DNA of 64,000 nucleotides. It comes from Takakia lepidozioides. Its lineage: Eukaryota; Streptophyta; Takakiopsida; Takakiales; Takakiaceae. A program made the position numbers and the translations under genes. The stretch is from the NCBI GenBank assembly GCA_030704615.1, contig CM060734.1, positions 24,242,001-24,306,000 of the forward strand, written 5' to 3'. The notes under the pieces are model-generated. The model was given only the letters and a program-made list of their open reading frames with translations, was not told the origin of the DNA and did not search any database. This document shows, piece by piece, positions 10,802 to 22,809 of this stretch. How positions within the stretch are numbered: the first letter of the stretch is position 1; every line of letters begins with the position of its first letter.

Positions 10802-11139
10802 GCCTTCATCCGGAGACTGCCACACAATAGGTGTGGTGTCCAATGGAGACAATTGAGGTGGTCCTGGTGCAATCCCCACACTCTCCTCCTCTCCTGACGG
10901 TACAAAAGCCTCCACCCAGGCTTGTTGCACCTGTCGATCAGCATCCCGCGGCAAATCCTTGCTCGTGCCCCACAATGGAGTCTGAGCAACCATGGTAGGC
11001 AACTCCGCCATACCATACATGTCATCCTGCTCTCCCGGAGGTGGTACATCCTCTGAATGAGCATTGCCCTCAAGCAACTCTCTAGGCCAACTCACTGCCG
11101 CTGTGAATGCTGCTAGTGTCGGCATCTTGCCTCGCTGGG

Positions 11140-11640
11140 CAACCGCAACTCCTCCTATGAACGTCACAGGGAGCTGCACACGCCGGCCCTCCCCTGACTG
11201 CCATGCAGGCCTATAGGAAGCTGACTCCTCCCAAAAATCCAGGGTGAAGCCCATGGGGTACAACACTGCCCCACCAACCAGGACATCGTATGAGACTGGG
11301 TCTGTCACAATGGCCTTGGCTCGCATTACTGAGCCATCTGTAGGGTGATCCGGCCGTAGTCTGATAGCCAACTCATGCCGTGTCATGCCCCGAGCCTGCT
11401 CCGATCCTCCCAGAGACGTCTGTATCTGGAAAGGACAAGGCTCCATATCCGCCTCCGTGAGGCCCAAGCCTGCAATAGCAGCTCTGCCCAGCATCAGTGG
11501 CTGAGCTCCCGAGTCCAACAAGACTCGCAGTGGCCGGTACCTCTTGCCTGCTGGTCCACTCAAACAGAAAATGCCATCCTGGTTGTCTAACATGACAACT
11601 CCAGGTGTCACCATGGCGCGCTCAATGGCTGGCCTAGCTG
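11140..11640 (-). CDS. Retroviral-type aspartic protease of the methyltransferase element
   Basis: The active-site block RVLLDSGAQPLMLG is at residues about 262-275 of the frame that starts at 12310, followed by GLGL, QTSLGGSEQARGMT, and the closing hydrophobic-Gly block YDVLVGGAVLYPMGF. Retropepsin-like, acting as a dimer to cut the polyprotein. It is fused in frame to the methyltransferase that follows. The region before it (residues 1-230) is Ala/Pro-rich linker. Confidence 0.88.
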
Positions 11641-12285
11641 GCAGCTCCATCAACCTGGCAGCTACAGCTTGCCATGGCGCCGCCGTGGCAGTCTTGACCC
11701 TCAAATCCGAGGATCCCTCCGGCACTACACCTCCCACTATCTCCGCAGAAGATGAAGTAACCTCCCCACTCTCACAGAGTGTAGCTGCCAGCCTGAACAC
11801 CTCAGCTGGTCTTACCCCCGGCGTCGCAATCATGGTAGCCGAGAACAATGGAGCCTGGCACACAGATGTGGCCGCTCCTAGCAGCACACTAGCTGCCGTA
11901 GCCTTGGCAACACTAGGTAGTGGTGCTACCCGTGTAGCTCTCCCCAATGGCATAGTGACCTCCGCCTCGGTAACAGTCGGGCGAGAACTAGGTGCCATGG
12001 ATGGCGTCGACACTGTCTCCGCCAATGTGAATGACTGAGGAAGCCTAGCCTGACGGCTTGCCTCCCCACGCTGTGGATCCAACTCCACCTCTGCACCTCG
12101 TGGCTCAGGAACTCGTGCTGCTCCTCGAGTCACGGCTGCAGCAGACTCCACCTGCACTAGTGGTAGTGCTGCTCCACACATGAATCCCATGCCTCCCATA
12201 TCTCCTCCCTCAGGAGCAGGAGGTGGACCATCCGGCCTTAGAGCCGGTACCACCTGAGCTGTAGCCATGGCAGCGAGCCTCTGCT

Positions 12286-13696
12286 CTAGCTGCTGAAGCC
12301 GGTTGGCCATGCCTTGGTCAACACCCTGACCTCCGCGTCCTTGGCCACGTTGAGCTTGCCCTTGGCCTGCACCTCGTGGCTGGCCACCTCGTCCCTCTGG
12401 GCTGCTCCACCTCGCCCCCGGCCACCATTGTTCCCTTGGAACTGGCCTGGGCGCAACTCAGGATGCAAACCATAACACTGAGCCTCTCCATGCCCGTGTT
12501 TGCCACAATGCCCACACTGTAACTGTGCAGGCTGTGCATGTGCCGGCCCTTTGCCTCCCTCTGGACAATCCTTCTTGACATGGGGTCCTCCACATGTCCA
12601 GCATACCACATCCGCCCGTTGTTGGCCAGCAAATAAAGGGAGAGACCCCTGCATCTGAGGTCCTCTCTGCCCTTCCCTGAGCTTCACCTGAGCCCCCTTG
12701 TTGCCTTGAGCACGTTGAGGTGGTGGTTGGCTAGGAGCACCACTACCCCGTGGTGTCTCCTTAGCAAATCCCACCATGACCACTCGTTCCTCCACCATGT
12801 TGAGCTCTATCCGCTCTGCCAGCAAAACACATTGCTAAGGTGGGTTGGGCCGCTTGTAGGAGAGTTGCATCCCGCACCCTTCTCCTCAGCTCCTTGTCCA
12901 ATATCCCATACCAGAATTGGACTGCCTGAGCTTCCGTAACCCCTTGGGTTACATTTATCAAGCGCCTCATGCGAGTAAAAGCCTCCCTCAAGCTCTCGGT
13001 CGACTTCCGTTGGAACTCTTGCAAGCTCCGCAACTTCTCTGTCCTCACCCCTTGGTAGTTCCCTCTCAACTCTTCGAAGAACTCCACAACAGGGTTGAAG
13101 GCAGGCACGGGTGCTAGTGCTGGCTGCGGTAGTGGCTTGGGTGGATGTCGTAGCTACTGTACCACCAGTCCCACTGCTACTGCTGAAGCTGCCGGTGCAG
13201 CGGCAGGTGTAGCTACTGCCCTCGTGGCTCTAGTGCCCCTAGTGATGGAGACATAGTCGGGTGACCAGTACATCCTCCACTCCTCGATCTCAACCTCATG
13301 CCCCCGCCTGAACTCATGGTAATCATCCATAGGCGGCCCCTCAAGGTGCTGAAACAGCCCTTTCCATGCCATGAACGGCGTAAATAGTTGTGGATTGCGC
13401 ATTTGCTGCAAATCACACCAACTATCAAACTCTTGGATAAAATCATCCAACTCAATGGTGCCCACCGCCCCAGAGTACCTTCGTGGCCCCTTGGTAGCTC
13501 CATACATCTCCTCCATTGTGTCCCACAACAATGGCAAAGAAACAACTTGCACCGCCGGTATGAGTCCTCCCGATTCACAATCCGAATCAAACCTTCCGTA
13601 GATAGAAGACAGGAGGTGAAGGTGGCCTAAACCGCACACCTCGTCTCGTGTACCCACTAGTATCGCTAGTGCTCGAACCGGCACTGTCCCCAGCAA
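12286..13696 (-). pseudogene. Gag of the methyltransferase element
   Basis: Capsid-like blocks run across three frames: TMEEMYGATKGPRRYSG, DDFIQEFDSWCDLQQM, MAWKGLFQHLEGP, then FFEELRGNYQG, LRSLQEFQRKSTESLREAF, and FWYGILDKELRRRV. Two CCHC-type zinc knuckles follow (CWTCGGPHVKKDC and CGHCGKHGHGEAQC, about 12615-12480), which bind nucleic acid during packaging. Two frameshifts break the gene. Translation seems to begin near 13.7 kb, far from the 5' LTR. Confidence 0.85.
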
Positions 13697-13984
13697 CTAG
13701 TGGCACCTCCGTGTTGACACTCAACCGGTCATGAACATGTCCCTAACCCCCTCTTCACAAGGTAACCGGGTAGAGAACCTGTTGCGGCTTATGGTTTGGA
13801 ATACTAAGTTCCTAACATAGCCTACACCTGTACCTGCATCCACCACAAGCACTCCTATGGTTGGCTGGTCATCACCTCCAACCTCACCACAGGGAGAAAC
13901 AATGATGGTCTGGCTGGTCATCACCCCAGCCTCACCATCGACAGCATGCTCTAGGACTGGCCGGTGATCAAATCCACCAATCAC

Positions 13985-14432
13985 CTATAAAAACAAGCGC
14001 CCACACAAAACTAGCATGGCGCACAGTCAAGCATGCAGGTATGGAGGGGATCCAAACACAAGAAATCAGATCGACAACTCCCCACACCAAAAACAACTCC
14101 ACGGTGTTGCTCCTGCAAGGACACCCCAGCCCAAACCCGGACTGACTCTTGCCTCCACCTACGGAAAGGTCTTGGCCTAATGAGAGGGTGGAAACTACGA
14201 GGAAGAGAAGCTAAAGCAATGCCTAACCCAGCATGCTCTCATCCCAACACTCTGCCTCTCCTCTCTATCCTCACTTGCATGACCATGGGAATATCATGAA
14301 GATACTCCTCAAACCGCCCTCCACGAGCTTCAAAATTCGGCCTTCCAGACCACATCCAGTCCTTAGGCAGTCCACCAGTGCCTCCACGAGTCAGCACAGG
14401 CCGTCCACAGGTCAACACGGGCCACCACAGAC
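13985..14432. other. Leader of the methyltransferase element before the minisatellite
   Basis: Unique-looking sequence in the long 5' leader. I see no conserved coding signal. Confidence 0.4.
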
Positions 14433-16790
14433 CAGCACAGGCCCACACAGCTCACTGGTCACAGCCGTCACAGTCCCACAGGCCACTGGGCACAGCCTGT
14501 CGCAGCCACTCACAGCCTGTCACAGCCTCAAAGGCCTCAGGCACGGCCTGTCACAGCCCCTCACAGCCCCTCACAGCCTCAAAGGCCTCAGGCACGGCCT
14601 GTCACAGCCCCTCACAGCCGTCACAGCCCCAAAGGCCATGGGCACGGCTGTCACAGCCCCTCACAGCCCGTCACAGCCCCAAAGGCCTCAGGCACGGCCT
14701 GTCACAGCCCCTCACAGCCCTCACAGCCCCAAAGGCCATGGGCACGGCCTGTCACAGCCCCTCACAGCCCATCACAGCCCCAAAGGCCATGGGCACGGCC
14801 TGTCACAGCCCCTCACAGCCTCACAGGGCACAGGGCACAGCCTGTCACAGCCCATCACAGCCCATCACAGCCTGTTACAGCTTGCCACAGCCCATCACAG
14901 CCCGTCACAGCCTCAAAGGCCTAGGGCACGGCCTGTCACAGCCCCTCACAGCCCCTCACAGCCTCAAAGGCTCAGGCACGGCCTGTCACAGCCCCTCACA
15001 GCCCGTCACAGCCCAAAGGCCATGGGCACGGCCTGTCACAGCCCCTCACAGCCCCTCACAGCCCCAAAGGCCCCAGGCACGGCCTGTCACAGCCCCTCAC
15101 AGCCCGTCACAGCCCCAAAGGCCATGGGCACGGCCTGTGTCACAGCCCCTCACAGCCCGTCACAGCCCCAAAGGCCATGGGCACAGCCTGTCACAGCTCC
15201 CAAAGCCTGTCACAGCCCGTCACAGCCCCATAGGCCTCAGGGCACAGCCTGTCACAGCCCGCACAGCCCGTCACAGCCCCAAAGGCCACTGGACACAGCC
15301 TGTCACAGCCTGACACAGCCCGTCACAGCCCCACAGGGCACAGGGCACACCCTGTCACAGCCCATCACAGCCCATCACAGCCGGTCACAGCTTGCCACAG
15401 CCTGTCACAGCCCGTCACAGCCCCACAGGCCACTGGGCACAGCCTGTCACAGCCCGTCACAGCCCGTCACAGCTCGCCACAGCCTGACACAGCCCGTCAC
15501 AGCCCCACAGGGCACAGGGCACAGCCTGTCACAGCCCCTCACAGCCCGTCACAGCCCCAAAGGCCTCAGGCACGGCCTGTCACAGCCCGTCACAGCCCCA
15601 AAGGCCACGGGCACAGCCTGTCACCAGCCTCGCACAGCCCATCACAGCCCCAAAGGCCACTGGGCACAGCCTGTCACAGCCTGAAAGCCCGTCACAGCCC
15701 CACAGGGCACAGGGCACACCCTGTCACAGCCCATCACAGCCCCATCACAGCCGGTCACAGCTTGCCACAGCCTGTCACAGCCCGTCACAGCCCCACAGGC
15801 CACTGGGCACAGCCTGTCACAGCCCGTACAGCCCATCACAGCTCGCCACAGCCTGACACAGCCCGTCACAGCCCCACGGGCACAGGGCACAGCCTGTCAC
15901 GCCCCTCACAGCCCGTCACAGCCCCAAAGCCTCAGGCACGGCCTGTCATAGCCCGTCACAGCCCCAAAGGCCACTGGGGCACAGCCTGTCACAGCCTGAC
16001 ACAGCCCGTCACAGCCCACAGGGCACAGGGCACAGCCTGTCACAGCCCATCACAGCCCATCACAGAATGTCACAGCTTGCCACAGCTGTCACAGCCCGTC
16101 ACAGCCCACAGGCCACTGGGCACAGCCTTCACAGCTTGCCACAGCCCATCACAGCCCATCACACAGCCTCAAAGGCCTAGGGCAAGGCCTGTCACAGCCC
16201 CTCACAGCCCTCACAGCCCAGGCCTCAGGCACGGCCTGTCACAGCCCCTCACAGCCCGTCACAGCCCAAAGGCCATGGGCACGGCCTGTCACAGCCCCTC
16301 ACAGTCCGTCACAGCCCCAAAGGCCCCAGGCCACGGCCTGTCACAGCCCTCACAGCCCGTCACAGCCCCAAAGGCCATGGGCACGGCCTGTCACAGCCCT
16401 CACAGCCCGTCAAGCCTCAAAGGCCTCAGGCACGGCCTGTCACAGCCTCACAGCCAAACCACAGCCCCAAAGGCCTCAGGCACAGCCTGTCACAGCCCGT
16501 CACAGCCCAAAGGCCACTGGGCACAGCCCTGTCACAGCCTGACACAGCCCGTCACAGCCCACAGGGCACAGGCACAGCCTGTCACAGCCACATCACAGCC
16601 CATCACAGCCTGTCACAGCCCGTCACAGCCCACAGGGCACAGGGCACAGCTGTCACAGCCCCGCACAGCCCGTCACAGCCCCAAAGGCCACTGGGCACAG
16701 CTGTCACAGCCTGACACAGCCATCACAGCCGTCACAGCTTGCCACAGCCCGTCACAGCTTGCCACGCCTGTTTCACAGCCCCACACATGG
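14433..16790. repeat. CACAGCC minisatellite array (about 2.35 kb)
   Basis: Built from a 9-10-bp core, GTCACAGCCC or CTCACAGCCC, grouped into higher-order units of roughly 50-60 bp that end in CCAAAGGCC followed by ATGGGCACGG, TCAGGCACGG or ACTGGGCACAG. Units vary in number of cores and spacer type, as expected of a minisatellite growing by slippage and unequal exchange. The long plus-strand ORFs across it (up to 483 codons) are a by-product of the stop-poor repeat. It lies in the leader of the methyltransferase element. Confidence 0.95.
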
Positions 16791-18313
16791 CCGCTCTGGC
16801 AGTTTAGCCATTTCTCCAAGGGGTTTAGCCACGCCAAGCTAGGGTTTGTGTCTCTTGGACTCTAGGCTTCTTTCCACCGAGCTATGGTGGTGTGAGGAAA
16901 TCAGCAAGGTATCCTTGCTCTTTCGGCTCCCACACACCACCATAAGTAGCCCTAAGCCATGAGGTGGTTGCCACAAACCAAGCCTTCTTTCTCACTTAGC
17001 CTCCCCAAACACGCCACTAAACTCAATGGCAAACAACCAAGCCTGCTGGTTCCCAGCCCTTGTGAGCACTCATTCAAGCACTCCCCTCATTGGCCATAGC
17101 ATCTGTCTTAGAGCCTATCCAGCCCTCTACACCTGTTGCTTCAAGAGTTGCGCCACTTCAAGCTGAAGTTGAACCCCAACTCACATAGGCCCTACAAGTG
17201 CTGTTCTTTCACTCCAAGTGGAAACCAGCCCTAGACCTTCCGTTCTAGCTCTCTAAGGCTTGAAAACAAGAGCCTCAATGGGCTGAAGGCATGCTCCACA
17301 CATGCCCCCACTCTACCATAAGAGAATCAGCTCCTTTGCTTCATTTCTGCACCCACAACCTGATAATACAAGCTTCAGCAGGCTGAAAGCATGCTCTACA
17401 TGCCCTACAGGGAAACCAGCCCCTCCTTCCTTTCTTGCACTCCCACACCTAAAAGTGCAAGCCTTCACCAGGCTGATAGCATGCTCCACACATACATTGC
17501 CCTCACATAAGGGAAGTCAGCCCTTCCCTCTTCCTTGCTTGCCCTCCAAGCTTGAAGATGGAAGCTTCAATGAGCTGAATACATGCTCCACACATGCAAC
17601 CCTTCACACAAGAGATATCAGCCCCCTATCTTGGCTCCTTGGCTCCTTGATGCTCTCTAAGACAAGACTAAGCACTCCAAGCCCTTGCCAAGCTCCTGAA
17701 AACCCTAAGGCTTACATTTCCAGCCACAAGACACTTCTCTTGTGGTGCAAAGAGCTCTTCTTCCAAGCTCTGAAACCCTAGGTGCACATTCCATGGCCTT
17801 GCCGCACCTCTTAGCTCCTGTTCCAGCCCTGCTCTTGCCATGACAAGAGCCCTCTCAATGCTGAAGCTCAAGATTGAAACCCAATCTCACCATACTCCAC
17901 AAAGTGCACTGATTTGCCCCAAGCCAAATCAGCCCTTTCGCTTGGTCTTGCAATCCTTCACACAATGACAGCTCGCATTCCCAAGTCCAGTTCTCAGCTT
18001 TGCCACCAAAGCCACTATAACCTGCTCTTGACTGGTCCTCTTCCCAATCGTGCTTGCTCATGCATGTACACAATCTGAAACCATCAAGGTGCTCTGGAAT
18101 TACCTACAGTATGGTGCTTTCATCTCTGAAGCTGAAGATCGAATGCCAAGGTTTTACCGCCTCGTAACCCACATCGCCTCCGCTTCTAACAACCAAGAGC
18201 TCCACGGTGCTCCTTGCATAACAACTTGGTTTCTCTCATTCTCAAGCAAAAACCACAAGTGCTACAACTAACTCGTATCTAGCACTCATAGATACGAGCT
18301 CATCTTTCTCGAG
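16791..18313. other. 5' leader of the methyltransferase element with diverged tandem repeats
   Basis: Between the minisatellite and the 5' terminal repeat. From about 17270 to 17600 the phrase GGCTGAA-x-CATGCTC(C/T)ACA recurs four times at roughly 95-100-bp spacing, a decayed tandem repeat. No family-like ORF. On the minus strand this is the start of the element's RNA; no obvious tRNA primer-binding site follows the terminal repeat at 18313. Confidence 0.55.
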
Positions 18314-18640
18314 TGATAAAGAGGAAGAATACAAGCACGAGCTCATGCGAGCTCACAAAGCTGAAGCATAAACTCATGCATATATAACCTCATCACTCAA
18401 ATACAAGTCAAGCCAAGTGCACCCCACGCCATGGGGAATCCACACTACGGCGCCATAGCTAGGCGCGGTGAGGCTCAACTCGAGAAAGATGAGCCTCCCG
18501 CGCTTGCCGTGAAGATAACCACTCCAGGGCCTAAATCTGCCTTGACCCCTGGATTGACACTTGGGCCAATCCCAAATGTCAATATGTAAAAGATAGCTAT
18601 TTCCTAGCTAGTTTCACACTAGTGGTAAAATAACTTGACA
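18314..18640 (-). repeat. 5' terminal repeat (327 bp) of the methyltransferase element
   Basis: Near-identical to 5648-5974, beginning TGATAAAG and ending CTTGACA on the plus strand. It directly abuts the AGGA target duplication. It lacks the segment a seen twice at the other end. Confidence 0.9.
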
Positions 18641-18891
18641 AGGAAAGGACAGCATGCAGGACAAGGTATGGCTCGTACGAATTTTGGGTGATGCCTTTTG
18701 GGCTCACCAACGCGCCAGCAACCTTTAGCACCCGATGAACTGCCTCTTTCAGGAGTGGTTGGATGACTTTGTGATCGTGTACATCGACGACATCTTGGTG
18801 TACTCGAAAACGAAGGAAGAGCATCTACAGCACCTCAAAAGGGTGTTCCAGAAATTACGGCACGAAGGGAAGTTGTATGCTAGTTGCCTAC
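18641..18891 (+). pseudogene. G1 reverse transcriptase, continuation after the nested insertion
   Basis: Continues the RT cut at 5459: [19 protein letters not shown], then after a frame change the active site VYIDDILVYS and EEHLQHLKRVFQKLR. It ends abruptly near 18891, where sequence in the opposite orientation begins. Confirms that 5460-18640 is a nested insertion. Confidence 0.92.
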
Positions 18892-19224
18892 CTTGCAAGT
18901 CTTGGCGACCACCGCCTCCACCAAGCGGCTGATGGAGTCTTCGCACAACTCCATGGTCGCCCGAGTCATGTTCAATTGTCGGGGTTTCGTGCACTTCTTG
19001 GCCATGTGCCCATGCTACCCGCAATTAAAGCACACCCCATCAAAGGTCGTCTTCTGTCCGCCATGAGCTGACGCACCTGATTTTCCTTTCAGAGCACCGG
19101 GTGTCGCCTTGACGTGCGAAGGCCCTCCCTTTGATTTCCATGCTCCATTGTGGCCGCGTGGCCTATCCCACTTTTTTTCCGGTCGGAATGAGTCACCCTC
19201 CCGCCGAGCCTTCTTGTGGTTCAA
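18892..19224 (-). pseudogene. Gag zinc-knuckle fragment of a gypsy element, inverted
   Basis: On the minus strand: a basic stretch (KKARREGDSFRPEKKWDRPRG), then VCFNCG followed by a stop and HGHMAKKC, which together form a CCHC knuckle with one nonsense codon. Downstream frames carry more gag-like sequence up to the junction with the RT fragment. It may be a piece of another G1-like copy joined by rearrangement. Confidence 0.7.
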
Positions 19225-19309
19225 CTCCGTACGGCATTGTCTTTGTGCACCAAATTTATTGTTGTGTGCATGTGCAAATTTTGCACCATGCCTTGGTTAC
19301 ATTGGTTCA

Positions 19310-20597
19310 TCACATCTCTATCTCTAACCATTGCTGGAACAATGCTTGTCGCATGGTAGTGCCTGCATGCTCCGCCCGTTTTTCCCCCAGAACAATAGCA
19401 AGCGGAGGCACATTAGGATTGTTGTCATTGTTCAAATGGTCATGTGGCAATTCTCCTCGCCACACCTCCCCATTATCGATGCAAAAATTGTGCAATACGC
19501 AACATGCTATAATCGTTTGTGGTGCATACGGTACTGCAACGTTTAATTCCTGCAAGATCCTCCACTTGTTTTTCAACATGCCATAAGCATTCTCGATTTT
19601 AACCCTTTCTTTTCGTAGACATTTGTCATTCTGGTCACTTGTGCCAATGGCCTGGAATGATGAGGTTTTTGAACCCCCGTTCGAATTGGATATGCTGCAT
19701 CCCCCACAAGAAAAGGAGGCCATTCTGCGTCACCCACTCTAAGGAGCGGTTCTTTCCTGATTACTCTAGTTATCAATTTTGCCACAACGAACTGCATCTA
19801 AAATGTGGCATAATGCGTTCCAACGGTCGATTCACACACACATCCCAAAAAGCGTCTGTTGTGGGTCACATGACACCTTGCATCAATATAGAGAACCCGC
19901 CTTTATGACAAAAATAATAAGCGGGCACATATTCAATCTGGTTGTCGGCCACAAAGGAATGTGGGATCCATCAAATACTACCCAACTTACGAACTCCTTT
20001 GTTAGTTCTCAAAACATGCAATGATATGTCCTCTAATATTCTCTGGTAGGCCAAATATGGACATTGACGGTACAAGTGTGTTGCAAGATATGAATTGACG
20101 GTACAAGTGGGTTGCAAGAACAGCAGTAATAAGTTTTGTATAATCAGTCACAGTTGATGGTCCTACCCCCATAAGATCGGCCACTTTTCTCACTGGCAAG
20201 TTGTGTGCGAGTCTAATCAAACAAGGGCTACTGCGCGTAGGGTTCTCATGGTAGTGATTTGCTTTTCAATGAACGGTGTCAACAGGCTCACCAATTTCTA
20301 GAAGTTGATACGAGTCATACGGTATTCTTTTTTCCACCGTGAATCGAGCATGTCGTCTCCAAGCTCTGGCCAAATTCGACAATGGATGGTCTCCCACAAA
20401 ACATATTGTCTGGGTAGTTTCCACCAAGCTTTGTTGCATCTCCGTCTCTTTTTTCTTCTCTCCAAAGTCTTGCAAGCCATGGCAGCAAATATACATAATG
20501 TAAATAGAATAAAAGAAGAAACCCCTCCAAGCTCATCTTCACCCACATCTGAGCCAAAGATTAACCAAAAAATCAGATAAATATGCATCATGTACAC
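19310..20597 (-). pseudogene. PIF/Harbinger transposase, decayed
   Basis: Three blocks lie in order on the minus strand. The N-terminal helix-turn-helix region (20220-20002) has LAHNLPVRKVADLMGVGPSTV. The DDE nuclease part has VGDAAYP (19797-19573) and ERVKIENAYGMLKNKWRIL, then CCVLHNFCID (19723-19310), typical of DDE_Tnp_4. An upstream segment (20597-20266) contains a WxxxxR-rich region like the protein's start. Stops and frameshifts separate the blocks. These elements usually need a second Myb-like protein, which I do not find here. Confidence 0.88.
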
Positions 20598-20953
20598 CTA
20601 GTACTAACTGTCATAAACAGCTTGTACACTTAGTACTCTCCAGTATCTCTCTCATAAGCTTGTACTCCTAGTACCTGCATAACTCATAAGTGTACCAGCA
20701 TGTACACATAGTACGAGCAGAGCTCTCCCGAAAACAGAGGCGAAATCCCTTGCTTGGGCGTGGCTAAACTCAATGTTGCCTCACATATGTATATCACGTT
20801 TGAACATGTTGCACCGTCCGTCCCGTCCGTCCCCCCTTCACGCGTGCAGAGGGCCCGCCACTATGGCTGGACGGATTTACGTCGTGTGAACCTGCCTTGA
20901 AACCAGGAAGCATTTACATGGGTTGCCAGACTTTGATGTTGGCCTGAACGTGT

Positions 20954-21034
20954 AGGGTAAGGGCCCCACGCGCGGGCCGTCACACATTTAAGCCACTGGT
21001 CACTCAGGCGGCCCGCGCGTGGGGCCCTTACCCT
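20954..21034. repeat. Perfect 25-bp inverted repeat with a 31-bp loop
   Basis: Arms start AGGGTAAGGGCCCCACG and end ACGCGCGGGCC; the second arm is the exact reverse complement. It could fold into a strong hairpin or be the remains of a MITE-like element. Confidence 0.85.
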
Positions 21035-21423
21035 GCGTAAAGGCTCCTCGAATAAAATCTCGCCACGTGTCACTTCTTTTAGGCGCCCAAATTTCTTGTA
21101 GGCTTCTTCCCCCTTGCTTGTTTCCAGCTCCTTTGGTTTGTCCGTTGTTTGCTTCGTTGTTAGTTGTTTCACGTTGTTTTTGCAGGATTTGGTCGTATTT
21201 GATTCTGGTTCATCGTTTGGTGTGTTTTCTTGTTGCATTTGTCGATGAAGTCGGAAGAATCTTTAGAGAGTTCTCATAAAAAGTTTGGACGTCATATGAG
21301 CGTGCTGGATTTGAATTATCCATTGCTCAAACCTTCTTTGGTGATGTAAATTGCCTTCGATTGACGATGCTATGAAATGTGTTGTTGCTACTTTTGTAGC
21401 ATTTTTCGCAACGACGCAATGGC

Positions 21424-21500
21424 GTGAGCGCGCGAGCGTACGCTCACGCAGGAGTGACGTGGCGTGAGCCTGCACCCACTCTGACGTGGCTTGAGCGTCG
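21424..21500. repeat. GTGAGCG palindromic cluster downstream of a MULE remnant
   Basis: Core GAGCGTACGCTC (21434-21445) with further GTGAGC and GACGTGGC repeats. The same words occur at 55388-55510 downstream of another MULE transposase. Confidence 0.7.
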
Positions 21501-21949
21501 AGGATGGTCCTATGACCGTGGAATTAATGCATGGAATCTTGCCTAAATAGAATCAAGTGCTACCATAGGCCTACAATTGTAGCATCCAACAACTTGTGCA
21601 ATTACAAATGCTTGTTCACTTTACAATTACGAGGACGAGAAAAATATCCTCACAAAGTGTGCGCCATAGAGGCTGCCACGGAAGACCTTCCCTCCCTCCT
21701 CAATAACAATGAGAATTAGGATCAACTTCAAAAGATGATTGTAGTGCATAGCGACAGCAAGACATGTAGACTTCGAAAGGTGCAATGACAAATGTGCTTT
21801 TAAAAGTTGCCACTCAGAGCTCACTCCGTATAGTTGGAGGCCATATCATTGCACACCGCCGACGAATTGATGTGAATTACACATTTCAAATCATGGTCGT
21901 CCACATACCAACATTGCATAGTTGATGCTACCCATGTGTTGTATCCCGC

Positions 21950-22809
21950 TGCAATAGAGTATCGACCTCGTTGAAACTCATAGTGGCCTGGTGAATGAAG
22001 TTGTCACGTTTGGGATCGCAAACCATCCTCTTCAAAAATATGAAATACAAATGTTTGCAGGGTATGAATTTACCCTCTTGCCCAAACTGGTTGATAGCAT
22101 ATTCACAAAATCAGGACATGTGCAATGGGGAAATTGGAAACCGTGATGTCGTAGGTCATGTCATGAACAGCAGATGTGGAAGTGATGATTGTGACTACTC
22201 GACCATATCCTGGATCGGGTACTTCCTGGTGCTTCCCAACACGAGCTTGGAGCATTCTTGCGGACTCCACTTTGCCAAAGTGTTCAGCGGTTGGAGGGAA
22301 ACGCCGAACGAGCTTTCCATCTCGTTTGGTTTGGCCACAAGTCAGGATTTGCGGGGGGGCCCCGGGAGCCAGAAGTAGTAGCACATGCATGGAGTTGGGG
22401 TTGTCTTGCAAGGAAAAGCCTGCCTCCTCCTCCATTCAATCTCCTGAAATCTGAGATGTGTTTCCCCACCTTCACGGCCAAACGGTTTGGAGGAGATGGG
22501 TTCATCACTACGGAAGGACGCACATTTTCCATGCACACATCTGGCACAATACCTGCGCAGAATCATAACTTGTGGTTCTGGCTTATGGTTGACCGTATGG
22601 ACGCATCAAACCCGTAAAGAGTCGGACAGGAGTTCGGGCACCACCTCTGGAGTAAGATGAAGTGCACTTCTCGAACTTAGTTGCCCTGATCGCTGTACAT
22701 TTCACACGAACCCTACACTTGTGTGTTCTATGTACCAAACGTGTCCGGGGCATGTGGACTCAAGCACATCAAGGGGTTTGTTTCTCTCCTGCACCATTTC
22801 ATGGCCTGT
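21950..22809 (-). pseudogene. MULE-like transposase remnant, C-terminal SWIM region (copy E)
   Basis: The minus strand reads, in several frames, pieces matching the transposase at 56-59.5 kb: RCVHGK, KLVRRFPPTAEHFGKVESARML, EVPDPGYGRVVTI, DMTYDITVSNFP and the FNEV end. The SWIM zinc-finger region is degenerate here (NFPIAHVLIL where copy D has NFPNCTCPDF). The piece runs into the 500-N gap, so its N-terminal part cannot be judged. It points away from the ParB-type gene copy A at 34.65 kb, the same divergent orientation as in the two better-kept pairs. Confidence 0.82.

Larger units (their letters stand above)
5460..18640 (-). mobile_element. Nested Ty3/gypsy retroelement encoding a DNA methyltransferase and a PHD finger
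   Basis: The element is inserted inside the G1 RT with the 4-bp target duplication AGGA (5456-5459 and 18641-18644). It reads on the minus strand: 327-bp LTR segment (18640-18314), a leader of about 4.6 kb with a minisatellite, gag (13.7-12.3 kb), protease, cytosine-5 methyltransferase, RT, RNase H, integrase, PHD finger, polypurine tract and 3' terminal repeats. The two 327-bp end copies differ at only about two positions, so insertion is recent, although the coding region already has several frameshifts. The order PR-RT-RH-IN defines Ty3/gypsy; the methyltransferase between PR and RT and the terminal PHD are additions. Confidence 0.93.
20598..21940. other. Non-coding stretch with inverted repeats
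   Basis: Contains a perfect 25-bp inverted repeat (20954-20978 with 21010-21034) and a GTGAGC-rich palindromic segment near 21420-21500, described separately. An ORF at 20861-21238 (minus) is Lys/Glu-rich with no recognisable domain, and I do not call it a gene. Confidence 0.5.

Noticed and set aside
14233-16865. Long plus-strand ORFs of 483 and 367 codons rich in HSPSQPLTA
   Set aside because: They are translations of the CACAGCC minisatellite; open frame follows from a stop-poor repeat and no protein domain is present.
20861-21238. 125-codon Lys/Glu-rich minus ORF, considered as the Myb-like partner of the Harbinger transposase
   Set aside because: No Trp-spaced Myb repeats, and it includes one arm of the 25-bp inverted repeat.
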